Positions 45,822-55,559 are shown, numbered from the stretch's first letter. The stretch: 64,000 bases of DNA from Cymbomonas tetramitiformis (GCA_001247695.2 LGRX02010010.1:1-64000), one strand, 5' to 3'. Numbers and translations are program-made. The notes: generated from the sequence alone by a model not told the origin.

Positions 45822-47621
45822 TCACAATTTAAAATCAGGTTTAATCCAAACCAATAATCCTGAACCCGGAGTTGTTATAACTTTACTTTCCATACACACA
45901 CCGATAATTCCAACATTATTTGTAGTAATTTGTGAAGCATTAACTGAACCTCCCGGTGCACAACCTAACATTTGACCTTTAACATAACTTCCATCAATAG
46001 CTTTACAAGTTGTGAATCCTTTTGTACAAACGAAACAAGAATTTCCGGTTGTTGAATTTTGAACACAAACTCCAATAGGCATACAATTTTGATTAGATTG
46101 ACTTGCCGAAGCTGCATATATTTTTACACCATTTACATCTGAAAAATCATCAGAAAATTGAACGATATCTCCAGCATTTATTGTAGCTCCGGTATTATTT
46201 ACAAAAGTAAATACATCACCGGTATGAGGAACCGGACTTGTGGGTAATGTTGCCGTATATGCATTTGTCAAACCTGTCAAAGGAATTCCTGAGGTCGTCA
46301 ATGATGATGTTGGGGTTGTATATGCCCAGTCTATGCTACTTACAAGTCGTATAGCACTACAATCCAAATCTCCGCTTAAATTAATGTTATTTCCAGAATT
46401 ACCGACAGCCAAAACTTGACTTAATGAACCAATACTTCCAGAATTTATTGCACCGGTTCTAACTTCATTTGATGCAGAATCATAATATAATTGTAAACTT
46501 TCAGAGCTAACATCAGGACTTGCTCGGATAGGTCTAATATAACAAGAATTATTTACCCCAGCATTAAGTTCAAGACCGCTTGCGTTCAAAATTATTGTAT
46601 TATCAATAGCCGTAGCACTTTGTGAAGAATTTTGACCGCTCAAAGCACCAATATTAATAGAATTCTCGCCAGCCAAATATTCCCCAGCGAATTTGCCAAT
46701 ATTGACTGAATTCACGGAAGCAAAGCTTTGCCCTGCGTCGTCCCCAACGTTCACAACGAAAGCATTACATTGATTGTTGCCGGCTCCGCTGCCTATGCAT
46801 ATTGAATCGTTCAAACAATTAAAAGCCCCACTATTTCTGCCTATCAAAACCGAACGGTTTGCATTTGGAAAACCATCATTTTGAGTCGATTCGCCAATAG
46901 AGACCAACCCGTTACCCGCTGTGCCCGCTTTAATTCTAAATAAATTTCCATCACATTCTTCTTGATTTATTATAAGTTTTCCGGTTCCCGTAAAAGAAAT
47001 ATCATTTGTGGTAGTTGTACTTCCTTGGTCGGTAACAGATTGTAAATTTTGGTTAGCCCCGGAAGGAAGGTTTTGAAGCAAAGAACCGTCACCAATAAAT
47101 TTTCCAGAATTCAAAGTGATATCACCGGTGTTTAAAATTAAAGGTCCATCATTTAAAAGTACACCTGCTCCAAGTGGTTCTACATTCAATGTGGTTTGCA
47201 TAAAGGACCATTCATTTATACCATTGTCTCCTATTTTCAATCTTGTTTGAGGAACAGGGTCTAAAGATTTAATTTCAAAAGAACTATCAAGTTCATCCAA
47301 ACCTATAGAGAATTTTGATTTACTTGCAGGATTGTTCAAAATGAAATCATAAAAATTGATATTATTAACCAAATTTAAATCACCATCAGTTTGTAATTTC
47401 ATGAATTCTCTTTGATTATTTACATCAGAATTATCAATAAAATCAATATCATTTTGATATAAAAAATCTGAAGCCATATGAATTGTTTGACAAGGGTTTG
47501 AATTATCACCTATTTGATTTACATTTATTTGATTAATTGTTAAAGGGTCAGGAACATTTGTAGATGGAGTTTGTTTACCATTAAATGTACTTGCAACTAC
47601 ATTATTTCCAAATGAAGACAT
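45822..47621 (-). CDS. Long fibre-like protein with YadA-like head repeats
   Basis: 599 residues with the MSSFGNNVVASTFNGK tag. Repeats VSIGESTQN, VLIGRNSGA, ICIGSGAGN, VNVGDDAGQ, VNIGKFAGE and INIGALSGQ occupy about residues 245-340, as in trimeric adhesin heads. The overall order matches the 640-residue Element 1 protein (shaft, head, capsule-like C-terminus). A long N-terminal stretch, including SKSKFSIGLDELDSSFEIK, is conserved between them. Confidence 0.7.
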   Translation of the reverse strand: MSSFGNNVVASTFNGKQTPSTNVPDPLTINQINVNQIGDNSNPCQTIHMASDFLYQNDIDFIDNSDVNNQREFMKLQTDGDLNLVNNINFYDFILNNPASKSKFSIGLDELDSSFEIKSLDPVPQTRLKIGDNGINEWSFMQTTLNVEPLGAGVLLNDGPLILNTGDITLNSGKFIGDGSLLQNLPSGANQNLQSVTDQGSTTTTNDISFTGTGKLIINQEECDGNLFRIKAGTAGNGLVSIGESTQNDGFPNANRSVLIGRNSGAFNCLNDSICIGSGAGNNQCNAFVVNVGDDAGQSFASVNSVNIGKFAGEYLAGENSINIGALSGQNSSQSATAIDNTIILNASGLELNAGVNNSCYIRPIRASPDVSSESLQLYYDSASNEVRTGAINSGSIGSLSQVLAVGNSGNNINLSGDLDCSAIRLVSSIDWAYTTPTSSLTTSGIPLTGLTNAYTATLPTSPVPHTGDVFTFVNNTGATINAGDIVQFSDDFSDVNGVKIYAASASQSNQNCMPIGVCVQNSTTGNSCFVCTKGFTTCKAIDGSYVKGQMLGCAPGGSVNASQITTNNVGIIGVCMESKVITTPGSGLLVWIKPDFKL

Positions 47622-47647
47622 TATATATCATAACACAAGTTTTAAAT

Positions 47648-47992
47648 TTACGGTTCAGCAAGTTTCATATATACAGTTCCAAATTTATCAGCTAGATTCG
47701 CTTTGAATACATATAATCCATTTACTTGTGTAATTGCTTCAACCGGAGGAACATTATTTGTTTCTACAATAGGCAAACCTCCAAATCTAACTTTCATTTT
47801 ATTTTCTTTTGCAGCCATATTCAAACTTGTAACACCCGGGTTACCACTTTGACTTCCATCAATATTCATATTTATATCAGCTCCAATTATTTGAAAGGTT
47901 GTTCTTGTTGTTTTATCTTTAGCACCAATAAACACACCGTCATTAACTTTGATATTCTTATCTAAAACAAAATCATTTCCGAATGAAGACAT
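47648..47992 (-). CDS. Small MSSFGN-tagged virion protein, 114 residues
   Basis: Starts MSSFGNDFVLDKNIKVNDGV and has NMNIDGSQSGNPGVTSLNMA, matching the frameshifted Element 1 copy (14467-14842). The tag groups it with the fibre-like proteins, so it probably attaches to the same vertex partner. No other domain is recognised. Confidence 0.65.
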   Translation of the reverse strand: MSSFGNDFVLDKNIKVNDGVFIGAKDKTTRTTFQIIGADINMNIDGSQSGNPGVTSLNMAAKENKMKVRFGGLPIVETNNVPPVEAITQVNGLYVFKANLADKFGTVYMKLAEP

Positions 47993-48018
47993 TATATACT
48001 ATATCCTATAATTTAATT

Positions 48019-48336
48019 TTATTTCACAAAGAATGTCGGAGCCAAAGGTGCCAGTTTATTGTTTAATGGATGAATATTGGGAAATGAAAACATAGCATTT
48101 TGTTTTGTAATTTTATCACCGTGTCCTAATGTATACGATTTGAAACCTGACATAGGGTCCACATTAGAAACTCTTGCCGGTGGTCGCAAATCTTGTATCG
48201 TTTTACATGGAACAATCATCATCGAAGAACTTCGAAAGCCTGAAGTTAACATCATGTTTGGTAATTTAACATCGACTTTTCCTAATGGTTTATTTCCTAA
48301 GTTTGAAGCAAAAATTTGTCCCGCTTGTTCAGCCAT
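48019..48336 (-). CDS. Small conserved virion-operon protein, 105 residues
   Basis: Relative of 14859-15179 in Element 1, with PCKTIQDLRPPARVSNVDP and GFKSYTLGHGD. Same operon place, directly downstream of the capsid gene. Function unknown; minor virion protein likely. Confidence 0.7.
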   Translation of the reverse strand: MAEQAGQIFASNLGNKPLGKVDVKLPNMMLTSGFRSSSMMIVPCKTIQDLRPPARVSNVDPMSGFKSYTLGHGDKITKQNAMFSFPNIHPLNNKLAPLAPTFFVK

Positions 48337-48366
48337 AATTATATATAATTACAATTAAATTAGTTT

Positions 48367-49713
48367 TTATACAACCACTTCAATCATTCTTCCCATACCA
48401 ATACGAATGATACTTGTACATTGTGCAATAATAAATGTTTCGTTATTCGTCAAAGGTGTTTGAAGTGGGTCTGCGGTCGATGATTTTTGAGTTTGAAGAA
48501 AGAATGAAGAATTCAAACCCCGGGTATCTATTCCACTACAATTACGAGGTCCCATACCTGGCATAGGCATATTTAATCGAAGCATAGCAGTCCAATAAGA
48601 ATTGTACCAATTTTCTAAAGAATTAACTTTACAACCTGAATCGTCAGAATAATTATCAGCTTTACCAATAGTGACCAAGTTAAAAGCATCGAGAGCTGTG
48701 GCACGATAATTAGGATAATAAATTGAGTTGACATTATATTGCCAAGATTGAATGTCTCCGGAATAAAATCTAAAATAACTTGGAACGAAAGTAGCACCTA
48801 TTTTATTATCAATTTTATGCAAACCTTCATTAACAGAACTGTAATTTGAAGGCCTTTGAACAGCGTATAACATATCCAAAGATTGTGCCGACAAAGAGAA
48901 TCGATTCGATTTAGTCATTTCCGTTTGAGTATCTTGAAAGGTAAAATAATTAGTGAAAGGCATCTCAATATAAGAATCTTCTTTTAGTTTTCTTTCGACA
49001 GCACTATCGTAAACACCATTTGAAAATGTAATTGTTTCAATTGTAAAATGCAAATCAGTCAATTTCCATGTCGCTTTTGCAGCAAGTTCGGCAGCCGCGG
49101 TTCCATTAAATCCATTTCCGGCTCCTAAGGACTTTTGGTACGCTCCAAGAACTTCCGGACCATGCATGAAGAAACGAATTTGGACACTAGGAAGTAACGC
49201 AGTATCCAGGTAGTCAGGTGAAGATTCCCCTATAAATTGTAGGAAATTATTCAAAATATATGGTCTTTCTTCTTGATAATAACTATCGGTATTAACATTT
49301 ATTTCTTGATTTTTCAAAACTCTTTGATAAGATACTTCTTTATTCAACGTTGTTTTAAGATTGTCCAAAACCGCTGATACCGTTGAATATTGACTCATGC
49401 CACTCGAAATAGCTATTCCACCGCTGTAAATTTCTACACGAGAAATCAATTTTTCGATTCCATTTGGCAAAGTTGTGATAACTAAATCAGGTTGGGTTGC
49501 GGCGTCCGTACAAGCTATGGCAGGATTGTTAGCACGACCTTTACAATGCATACTTAAACTTTTCAGATTACACAAAACATTAACTGGAAGATTCAAAGTT
49601 ATAACACCGTAAGGATTTACTTCGGTCAAGTTTGTCGTTTCAAGACGAAAATACTGAGTACTATATCCACTTAGTTTTTGAAGTCCAAATGCAAGACTAT
49701 ACGGTAAAGACAT
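48367..49713 (-). CDS. Major capsid protein (probable double jelly-roll)
   Basis: 448 residues starting MSLPYSLAFGLQKLSGYSTQ. Conserved with the Element 1 protein and fragment X over the full length (YFRLETTNLTE, LPNGIEKLI, SYQRVLKNQEI, VQIRFFMHGPEVLG, GLNSSFFLQT). TTATATATATTATAG lies directly before the ATG, as before other structural genes. No lesion is seen. Confidence 0.78.
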   Translation of the reverse strand: MSLPYSLAFGLQKLSGYSTQYFRLETTNLTEVNPYGVITLNLPVNVLCNLKSLSMHCKGRANNPAIACTDAATQPDLVITTLPNGIEKLISRVEIYSGGIAISSGMSQYSTVSAVLDNLKTTLNKEVSYQRVLKNQEINVNTDSYYQEERPYILNNFLQFIGESSPDYLDTALLPSVQIRFFMHGPEVLGAYQKSLGAGNGFNGTAAAELAAKATWKLTDLHFTIETITFSNGVYDSAVERKLKEDSYIEMPFTNYFTFQDTQTEMTKSNRFSLSAQSLDMLYAVQRPSNYSSVNEGLHKIDNKIGATFVPSYFRFYSGDIQSWQYNVNSIYYPNYRATALDAFNLVTIGKADNYSDDSGCKVNSLENWYNSYWTAMLRLNMPMPGMGPRNCSGIDTRGLNSSFFLQTQKSSTADPLQTPLTNNETFIIAQCTSIIRIGMGRMIEVVV

Positions 49714-49739
49714 TTTTCTATAATATATATAATATAATT

Positions 49740-50723
49740 TTAATTCACATATTCTTTTAATTTTAAAGATAATGCATAATTTATAGATTGTTCATTTCCA
49801 TTTCGGGAAACGGCTGTAGGAATTAGTCTGGATTTATTATCGGTAATTGAAATTCTTAATTGAGAAAATTGAGAAGCTTGCACATCGATAGAAAAGTTTT
49901 CATCATAATCTAAATAAGTAATAAATTGATTAGTTAAATCTGACGGTAACAATATTTTCCCTAAAATGTCACTACTAATGATTTGATTTTCTTTAAAATT
50001 ATTAGAAAGATTTGTGCTTTGTAAATTATTTGTGGGCAACGTAGTAATTCTTAAATAAATAGCATCGTTTGTTTGTAAATTACCGGGGAATTTGGAAATA
50101 AATACTTCATCTACGGTTCCGATATCGAACAAATCTTCAATCTGTGAAATGTTTGTAAGACCAGCAACTGATTTGTTTGTTTTTCCTCCAACTACTTGGT
50201 CAACATCGTTATACTTTCCTGGTGAATTAAAGATTTCATTCAATGCATCATCTAATGGACTGCCAGGCACTGCTTGGAAATCACCGGTTATCGAAAATGC
50301 AACAAATTTAATATTGGGAGCAGGTTTACTAAGTGTAATAGTGAAATGTCCAGAAATTGCATCGTACGTAACATCAACCCTATCCGCAGGTCTTGCAAAT
50401 CCAAAGTGAGCGACAAGAACATCTAAAATAATCGTTTCTAAAATAGTTTTAATATCATCTAAATCTGTATAATTTCCATCAGGTATTCGACATTCATACA
50501 AATCATCAGAAGTCGTATTAGCTATATAGAAAATTCCGTTATATTCATTGATGATATACCAAGTCTTTGCAGCCGAAAAACTGTTTACAATTATCTTCAA
50601 TTTGTTTGTATTTTTATAGTTTGTTAATTGTGTTGGTATATTGATATTGATAATTCTGGAATCACCAAACGATGAAAGGTCTTCACTTGATAAATAAAGT
50701 GTACGTTCAGATATTACACTCAT
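49740..50723 (-). CDS. Penton-like minor capsid protein
   Basis: 327 residues starting MSVISERTLYLSSEDLSS. Shared blocks with Element 1: NIPTQLTNY, KTWYIINEYNGIFYI, GNYTDLDD, APNIKFVAFS, LQTNDAIYLR. It overlaps the upstream small gene by 17 bases and is followed by the capsid gene after 26 bases. Confidence 0.68.
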   Translation of the reverse strand: MSVISERTLYLSSEDLSSFGDSRIININIPTQLTNYKNTNKLKIIVNSFSAAKTWYIINEYNGIFYIANTTSDDLYECRIPDGNYTDLDDIKTILETIILDVLVAHFGFARPADRVDVTYDAISGHFTITLSKPAPNIKFVAFSITGDFQAVPGSPLDDALNEIFNSPGKYNDVDQVVGGKTNKSVAGLTNISQIEDLFDIGTVDEVFISKFPGNLQTNDAIYLRITTLPTNNLQSTNLSNNFKENQIISSDILGKILLPSDLTNQFITYLDYDENFSIDVQASQFSQLRISITDNKSRLIPTAVSRNGNEQSINYALSLKLKEYVN

Positions 50724-50940
50724 GACTATCTCTATTTATAATATCAATATAGTTTTTATTCATTTCAATATCTTCCTTTGAATCTCTATTCAATGGTAAA
50801 GGTAATTCAATGTTTCCATTATACATATCGTCATATAGTTTTGGTCTTTTGATATAATCATCAACAATCAATTCAATATGAAATGTGGATAAATCAGGGT
50901 ACAAAATCTGAGCATTTTTTATTAAGTGTTCACGTTCCAT
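50707..50940 (-). CDS. Small conserved protein upstream of the penton gene, 77 residues
   Basis: Starts MEREHLIKNAQILYPDL and holds VDDYIKRPKLYDDMYNGNIE, matching 17545-17757. Overlaps by 17 bases with the penton gene and by 11 with the lipase-like gene, so the three are tightly coupled. Confidence 0.7.
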   Translation of the reverse strand: MEREHLIKNAQILYPDLSTFHIELIVDDYIKRPKLYDDMYNGNIELPLPLNRDSKEDIEMNKNYIDIINRDSHECNI

Positions 50941-52246
50941 AATTTACCAAAAGATTATTATTTTCATCTTTAATCATATTTTCATTGATGGATGTATACT
51001 TATTTGATTGTGATTTATCTATACTTCTATCAAATGATGTCATTCTTTGAGGACCTTTGTTTGATATATAATCAGCCAATAATCTTGCTTCTAAGGGTGC
51101 GTCGTCATGCAAGTAATTTTTGTCGATATCGAAATTTACTCCTAACAGTCCTAATGGATTCAAATCTTCTGAAATTCGATTGTTAAATTCATCACTTCCA
51201 ACATTTTTTGATGAAAGATTTCTTGCGTCATTCAAAGCATTTCCGAACATCAACACATCAAGTCCGGTCCCTATAGTATTAAATGTAGATTTCAATAAAT
51301 TGACTTTATTAACTTTGTTATTCTTTGGCATTTGAAAAAATTGTTTGAGATTATGCGGCGAAGTGATATATTGATACGGTGCTTTGAATAAATCATAAGG
51401 GTTCTTGTTTTCGAAGTAATGAAACAACTTTCTATTTGAATTTGATGGTACTTTTAAAGCTCCCGCAGTGGCCCAATCAGTTACAACTCGATGAATATTT
51501 TGTGGTGAATTACCATTGACCTTTGGGGTGAATACATGTGATAGAAATGGATTGAACGTCGTCGATTTAACATTGAATTTCTCACCGACATGAATGGATT
51601 TCGCACCGCCCAAAGATGTCCCTAACAATTCAATGTCATGATTAGGATACTTTTTCAATGTGTCTAAATATACCTTTTCAGCTCTTAAAAATGAATCTCG
51701 TGTTTCATGTTTACCTTTAATCACCGAAAATATGTCCGCTTTATCTTCATTTAAGTAGGATGGATTTGACGACGCACCGTGATATGCAATATGTATTTGA
51801 TTATTTCCATTATTGAGTACTACGGCGTCATAATTTGAAAGCTCCGGGTCGATATTGAATCGATTGTTAAGAATATCTTTATTCAATTGTCTTTGAGCGG
51901 TCCCATAGGTGTTATGTTCATAACCGCCCGGAAATAACAAATCAGATTGATAATTTCTTGAACCGAGATAAGAAGATATTCCGACATGATATGCTTTTTC
52001 CCTAAGACTATTGGAAAACGATTGTTGAATTTGTGACGGTTGTAAGTCACCTAATTGTTTGAACAAGCTATTCATTTGAATTCTATATCGTTTCTTTTCA
52101 CTTTCATTTGACTCATATCTTTTATTCAAATCTGAAACTGAATTAGGAGTATCCATGTTATTAGGAAAACTGAATATCTTACTTGATGAATTCAGCACTT
52201 TGTTATTGCAAAAATTATTCAACGGTGAGCACAAAGACCCTTGCAT
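50930..52246 (-). CDS. Class-3 lipase-like protein of the capsid operon
   Basis: 438 residues. IHIAYHGASS (about 151-160) and IELLGTSLGG (205-214) match the lipase strand and nucleophile elbow, with Ser211 as candidate nucleophile; FNPFLS follows. N- and C-terminal parts are poorly conserved with the Element 1 protein, but order and motif spacing agree. It begins the capsid operon. Whether it hydrolyses lipids is not shown by the sequence. Confidence 0.62.
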   Translation of the reverse strand: MQGSLCSPLNNFCNNKVLNSSSKIFSFPNNMDTPNSVSDLNKRYESNESEKKRYRIQMNSLFKQLGDLQPSQIQQSFSNSLREKAYHVGISSYLGSRNYQSDLLFPGGYEHNTYGTAQRQLNKDILNNRFNIDPELSNYDAVVLNNGNNQIHIAYHGASSNPSYLNEDKADIFSVIKGKHETRDSFLRAEKVYLDTLKKYPNHDIELLGTSLGGAKSIHVGEKFNVKSTTFNPFLSHVFTPKVNGNSPQNIHRVVTDWATAGALKVPSNSNRKLFHYFENKNPYDLFKAPYQYITSPHNLKQFFQMPKNNKVNKVNLLKSTFNTIGTGLDVLMFGNALNDARNLSSKNVGSDEFNNRISEDLNPLGLLGVNFDIDKNYLHDDAPLEARLLADYISNKGPQRMTSFDRSIDKSQSNKYTSINENMIKDENNNLLVNYGT

Positions 52247-52273
52247 ACTAATATAATAACATAGACTATATAA

Positions 52274-52564
52274 ATGCCTTGTAAGTATTCAATATCTCAA
52301 TACACTAAAGATAAAGCAAACAAATTGAATGTATATGTCAAGATATCCACAAATAAAGATAAGAAGATTGATGTGTTTGATAAGAAAACTGATGGAAAAG
52401 TAGCGAGTGTCGGTTCGTGCGGTATGATGGATTATCCATCTTATATTAAGTTAAAAGGTATCAAGTATGCGAACCAAAGAAGGAAGTTGTACAAATTGAG
52501 ACATAATAAATACAGAAATAAAAAAGGGACAAATAGTTATTTTGCTGATAAGTTATTATGGTAA
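52274..52564 (+). CDS. Small conserved protein with DYPSY...RRKLYKLRH...YFADKLLW signature
   Basis: 96 residues, relative of 21142-21420: KKIDVFDKK, GMMDYPSYIKLKG, RRKLYKLRHNKYR and SYFADKLLW. It diverges from the lipase-like gene across 27 bases of AT-rich DNA and marks the left border of the cargo island, as in Element 1. Confidence 0.75.
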   Translation: MPCKYSISQYTKDKANKLNVYVKISTNKDKKIDVFDKKTDGKVASVGSCGMMDYPSYIKLKGIKYANQRRKLYKLRHNKYRNKKGTNSYFADKLLW

Positions 52565-52660
52565 AGTTTCAAAACCCATAAATATAACCTTACAATGATT
52601 TCAAAACAAGGCTGCTGTAGGCAAAAGAGGGGTGTAGCAATTGTAACAAAAGCACTATGC

Positions 52661-53503
52661 CTATTGTGTGCTATCTAAGCCAAGGTCTGCTAAGTTCTGT
52701 GCAAGATCGGCGTTGATATTGTCTTCACCATTGGGGGTAGACATCAACTGAAGCTCCAGAAAATTAATTCTCTCGTTCTTTGCGTCGTTCTCACGTTGCA
52801 GGTTTTGGTGATTGCGTTCCAACTCTTCGTATTTACCTTTTAAGGTGTACAACTCTTGAAGTTCTTGAGCTTGGAGAGACATATGAGTCTCGAGTGCAGC
52901 CATCCTGTCCGAAAGACTTTGAGTTTCCAGTGCTGCTAAACGTGCAGCTGTATTGGTTTGCTCTAAGAGCTCCAATCGCTGGTGGGTTGCTTTAACCCAT
53001 TCACTACCATACGTATCCCAAGCATGGCCGGTGTAACCCTTAACTACGCACCAAACATCCCACTCTTTCATAGAATATTCTGTTAGTTTCTCAACAACTG
53101 TATCAAGATACTGAACAAACTCCTCAGTGAGACCAAAAGAGGGTTTTGCAATGGCAGCAAAGACGTCTTCTTCTTCTTCCTCCCCATCGCCCCCTTGGTT
53201 ATCGTCTTCTTCTTCCTCCCCATAGCCCCCCTGGTTCTCGTCTTCTACTATTTCCCCTTCCTCAGGTTCTGCTGACTCGACAGGGATGTGAGACGCATTA
53301 GAGGTCTCCCCAAACATAGAATCGGGTCGGGTAGCGTGCAAGTTTTGGGTAGAGTGCTTTACACTTTTTGGTTGGTGAAATCCGCAAAGGCCATTTTCTT
53401 TAGCGGGAAAAGTGCACTTCCCTGTCCCGTTGGCTTTTGTAGCTTCACACAGCGGTCCCTTTTCAGGGGTTGTCATCGGTTCCTTTCCCTTTTTAGGCGG
53501 CAT
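52661..53503 (-). CDS. Cys/His module, acidic linker and coiled-coil protein of the cargo island
   Basis: 280 residues. Residues 19-43 hold CEATKANGTGKCTFPAKENG followed by LCGFH, a small Cys/His cluster. Residues about 80-115 are very acidic with repeats of GGYGEEEEDDNQ. Residues 185-260 form a coiled coil, and the end reads LAQNLADLGLD. The 372-residue protein of Element 1 has the same order (Cys/His cluster, coiled coil, LG.D tail), suggesting functional equivalence despite little residue identity. Its ATG is 3 bases after the stop of the membrane protein gene. Confidence 0.62.
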   Translation of the reverse strand: MPPKKGKEPMTTPEKGPLCEATKANGTGKCTFPAKENGLCGFHQPKSVKHSTQNLHATRPDSMFGETSNASHIPVESAEPEEGEIVEDENQGGYGEEEEDDNQGGDGEEEEEDVFAAIAKPSFGLTEEFVQYLDTVVEKLTEYSMKEWDVWCVVKGYTGHAWDTYGSEWVKATHQRLELLEQTNTAARLAALETQSLSDRMAALETHMSLQAQELQELYTLKGKYEELERNHQNLQRENDAKNERINFLELQLMSTPNGEDNINADLAQNLADLGLDSTQ

Positions 53504-53506
53504 GTT

Positions 53507-53848
53507 TCAAAGTTCAACCAAGTCAGCTCTAGGAGTCAACAACGATAAATCGCACTGGAAATATGTGTGCTCTGACAAACCCGATTTCGCCCGGATTTCC
53601 AGACAAACACCTTGTTCAACAAGACGTTGAAATACGCAATGAATACAACCGAAGACGCTCTTCTCAAACGTGAATACGGCGACAGCAATTAAACCCAAAC
53701 CGAAAATCGCAGCTAACAGCAGAGCACGATGTTTGTATAAAAGTGTAATAAGAGACACAACCCCAATCATCTGAAATAGTGTTTCGTAATTGTTTGTCAA
53801 TTTATCTGCTAAGTATTCCTGAAACAGTTGCACGAAAAGAGGCTGCAT
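53507..53848 (-). CDS. Small membrane protein of the cargo island, 113 residues
   Basis: Two adjacent membrane segments (GVVSLITLLY and ALLLAAIFGLGLIAVAVF, about residues 29-62) are followed by a Cys-containing C-terminal region (GCIHCVFQ). Element 1 also has a two-segment membrane protein in its cargo island. Stop and next ATG are separated by 3 bases, so this and the coiled-coil gene look like one transcript. Confidence 0.55.
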   Translation of the reverse strand: MQPLFVQLFQEYLADKLTNNYETLFQMIGVVSLITLLYKHRALLLAAIFGLGLIAVAVFTFEKSVFGCIHCVFQRLVEQGVCLEIRAKSGLSEHTYFQCDLSLLTPRADLVEL

Positions 53849-53970
53849 TCTGAAGGAAACGGACTTCTCTTAACAGAGTTTAAATGAGTTACCTTGCGCA
53901 AAAATATGTAACGAGTGTCACGTGCGTCCGACTCAACCGGTTCCAAACGGTGAGAGTGAAAAATATTTGA

Positions 53971-54134
53971 CTATGACACCAACAAATATACTGTCATAGC
54001 CAGGGTTTTTGCTATGACACCAACAAATATACTGTCATAGCCAGGGTTTTTGCTATGACACCAACAAATATACGGTCATAGCCAGGGTTTTTGCTATGAC
54101 ACCACCAAATTTACTGTCACGCTCAGGGTTTTTT
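53971..54134. repeat. Four 41 bp tandem repeats with inverted half-sites
   Basis: Units start at 53971, 54012, 54053 and 54094. Each has CTATGACA and TGTCATAG as an 8 bp inverted repeat with a 13 bp spacer, then CAGGGTTTTTG. The last unit is degenerate. The array lies between the divergent genes at 53848 (minus) and 54257 (plus), so operator sites or replication iterons are possible. Confidence 0.85.
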
Positions 54135-54256
54135 GATATGACATGATAATTTGTCAAAAATTCAAAATGACCGATGAAACACACCTGAATGGAGGTCGGT
54201 TTCGTTTAACAGATTTTTCAAGGTGACGTTATCGAGTGAGACCCCTAACAGCAAGT

Positions 54257-54976
54257 ATGAATACCCTTGGAATGGATTATTGTGAAGTGGAGGAAACTGC
54301 ACAGGAAGGTGAAAATACGCCTGCTGAAATTCTTGAAGCAAGAAAGCAGACATGGCTACAGAAGATGGCGGGCCACAGTTCTACTGGACTTCCTCACAAC
54401 TTGACGAACGACAAAGCCCTTACCTCGTTTCTGAAATCCCCTTTCGTGAGGAACGGTGAACGTTATGTGACCATAGGGCACAAGCCCAAAGGTTGTAAGG
54501 CCTTTGAAATAAAAGTTCCCTTGGTCTTTAACCGCCGGGATGATGCGGCCGATTACGAACCTCGTGGTGGTCCTGAAAAGGACTTTCATATCCACGAGCA
54601 ATGTGTCAAAGAGTTATTGTCTAAGGTTGACAATGACACTCTTGAGTCCTACAGGCAACACATTGCTCATAGCTTCGCTGTATATGAATCGGGCCTGTTG
54701 GTAGCCCAAAGGAAGCAGGAGGAAACGGACAAGTACGAGGCCATGTTTGCAGGTATGACCAAGAAGCAGCGAAACCGTGCGGAGGCTGCGTATTTAGCAG
54801 CCATGACAGCAGCCGCGGGATCGGACACCGATTCCGATGAAGAGGAAGAAGATGCGAAAGTAGAAGAGCCTGTGGAAGTGGAAAAACCCGGTCTGCTAAA
54901 ACGAGTTGCAGAAGCAGCAGGGAACATCGCAGGTGTTGTCTCTGAGGCTAATAAACGCCCTAAGATAGGCAATTAG
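54257..54976 (+). CDS. Hypothetical acidic-tail protein of the cargo island, 239 residues
   Basis: Start at ATG 54257 (MNTLGMDYCEVEET). The middle (about residues 60-150) looks globular, with YVTIGHKPKGCKAFEIKVP. A helical stretch is followed by an acidic run (DTDSDEEEEDAKVEEPVE) and a basic C-terminus (EANKRPKIGN) resembling a nuclear localisation signal. GC content is well above the AT-rich core genes of Element 3. Family unknown. Confidence 0.55.
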   Translation: MNTLGMDYCEVEETAQEGENTPAEILEARKQTWLQKMAGHSSTGLPHNLTNDKALTSFLKSPFVRNGERYVTIGHKPKGCKAFEIKVPLVFNRRDDAADYEPRGGPEKDFHIHEQCVKELLSKVDNDTLESYRQHIAHSFAVYESGLLVAQRKQEETDKYEAMFAGMTKKQRNRAEAAYLAAMTAAAGSDTDSDEEEEDAKVEEPVEVEKPGLLKRVAEAAGNIAGVVSEANKRPKIGN

Positions 54977-55070
54977 GCAACAAACAAAAACACTGTATTA
55001 CAATAGCTATTATTATTTAATAGTTGTATGCTATGTCTACTGTCTCACTGTCTCACTGTCTCATTGCTAC

Positions 55071-55544
55071 CTACTTCCTTCTCGCTAACTTTTCCGCACG
55101 CCGCTCTTCCTTGGTTGCCTTGTTTCGCATGCTTCTGGCTGTTGTAGGGGCGTCTTCAGCAGGCGGATCTTCGGGGTTATGAGGAGGTAATATATCCAAG
55201 TCCGGATAGCGAGTCTTTTTGAAGTCGAAGTATACGACACAAGGCTCGCAAAGCGTCATTGCGGGGTCCGTGAAACCGGTTAGTTTAAACCGCCGCAATG
55301 GTTTCTCGTCCGATTCGTTTTTCCGGTGACAATTGCAGCATACTAAGGTTCTGCACTCCCAGCATAGCCAAAGTGTAGGGCGGAAACCGGTGCGATGAGA
55401 CTCAATCGCGTGTTCGCAATGAGTATGTTCAACGGCGATTCGTGCACACGCTTCTTTGTCTAACATGGGTTCGTTTAAGTCCTCAACCTCTTCAAAAGTA
55501 ACAGTTTCTTCACGTGCATTTGCTTGTTGTTTGTTGCGAGGCAT
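55071..55544 (-). CDS. Cys-rich zinc-binding protein of the cargo island, 157 residues
   Basis: Residues about 43-103 hold HTHCEHAIESH, LCWECRTLVCCNCHR and TLCEPC, a Cys/His-rich zinc module of B-box or treble-clef kind. A Lys/Arg-rich C-terminus follows. It parallels the multi-CxxC protein of the Element 1 island. Telomere-like GGTTTGGGTTAAGG repeats (55560-55603) lie in its promoter region. Confidence 0.55.
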   Translation of the reverse strand: MPRNKQQANAREETVTFEEVEDLNEPMLDKEACARIAVEHTHCEHAIESHRTGFRPTLWLCWECRTLVCCNCHRKNESDEKPLRRFKLTGFTDPAMTLCEPCVVYFDFKKTRYPDLDILPPHNPEDPPAEDAPTTARSMRNKATKEERRAEKLARRK

Positions 55545-55559
55545 AGTTTTTTTTTTTTG

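Noticed and set aside
54162..54353. Minus-strand frame opposite the start of the 239-residue cargo gene
   Set aside because: It overlaps a better-supported plus-strand gene and has no relative in Element 1.
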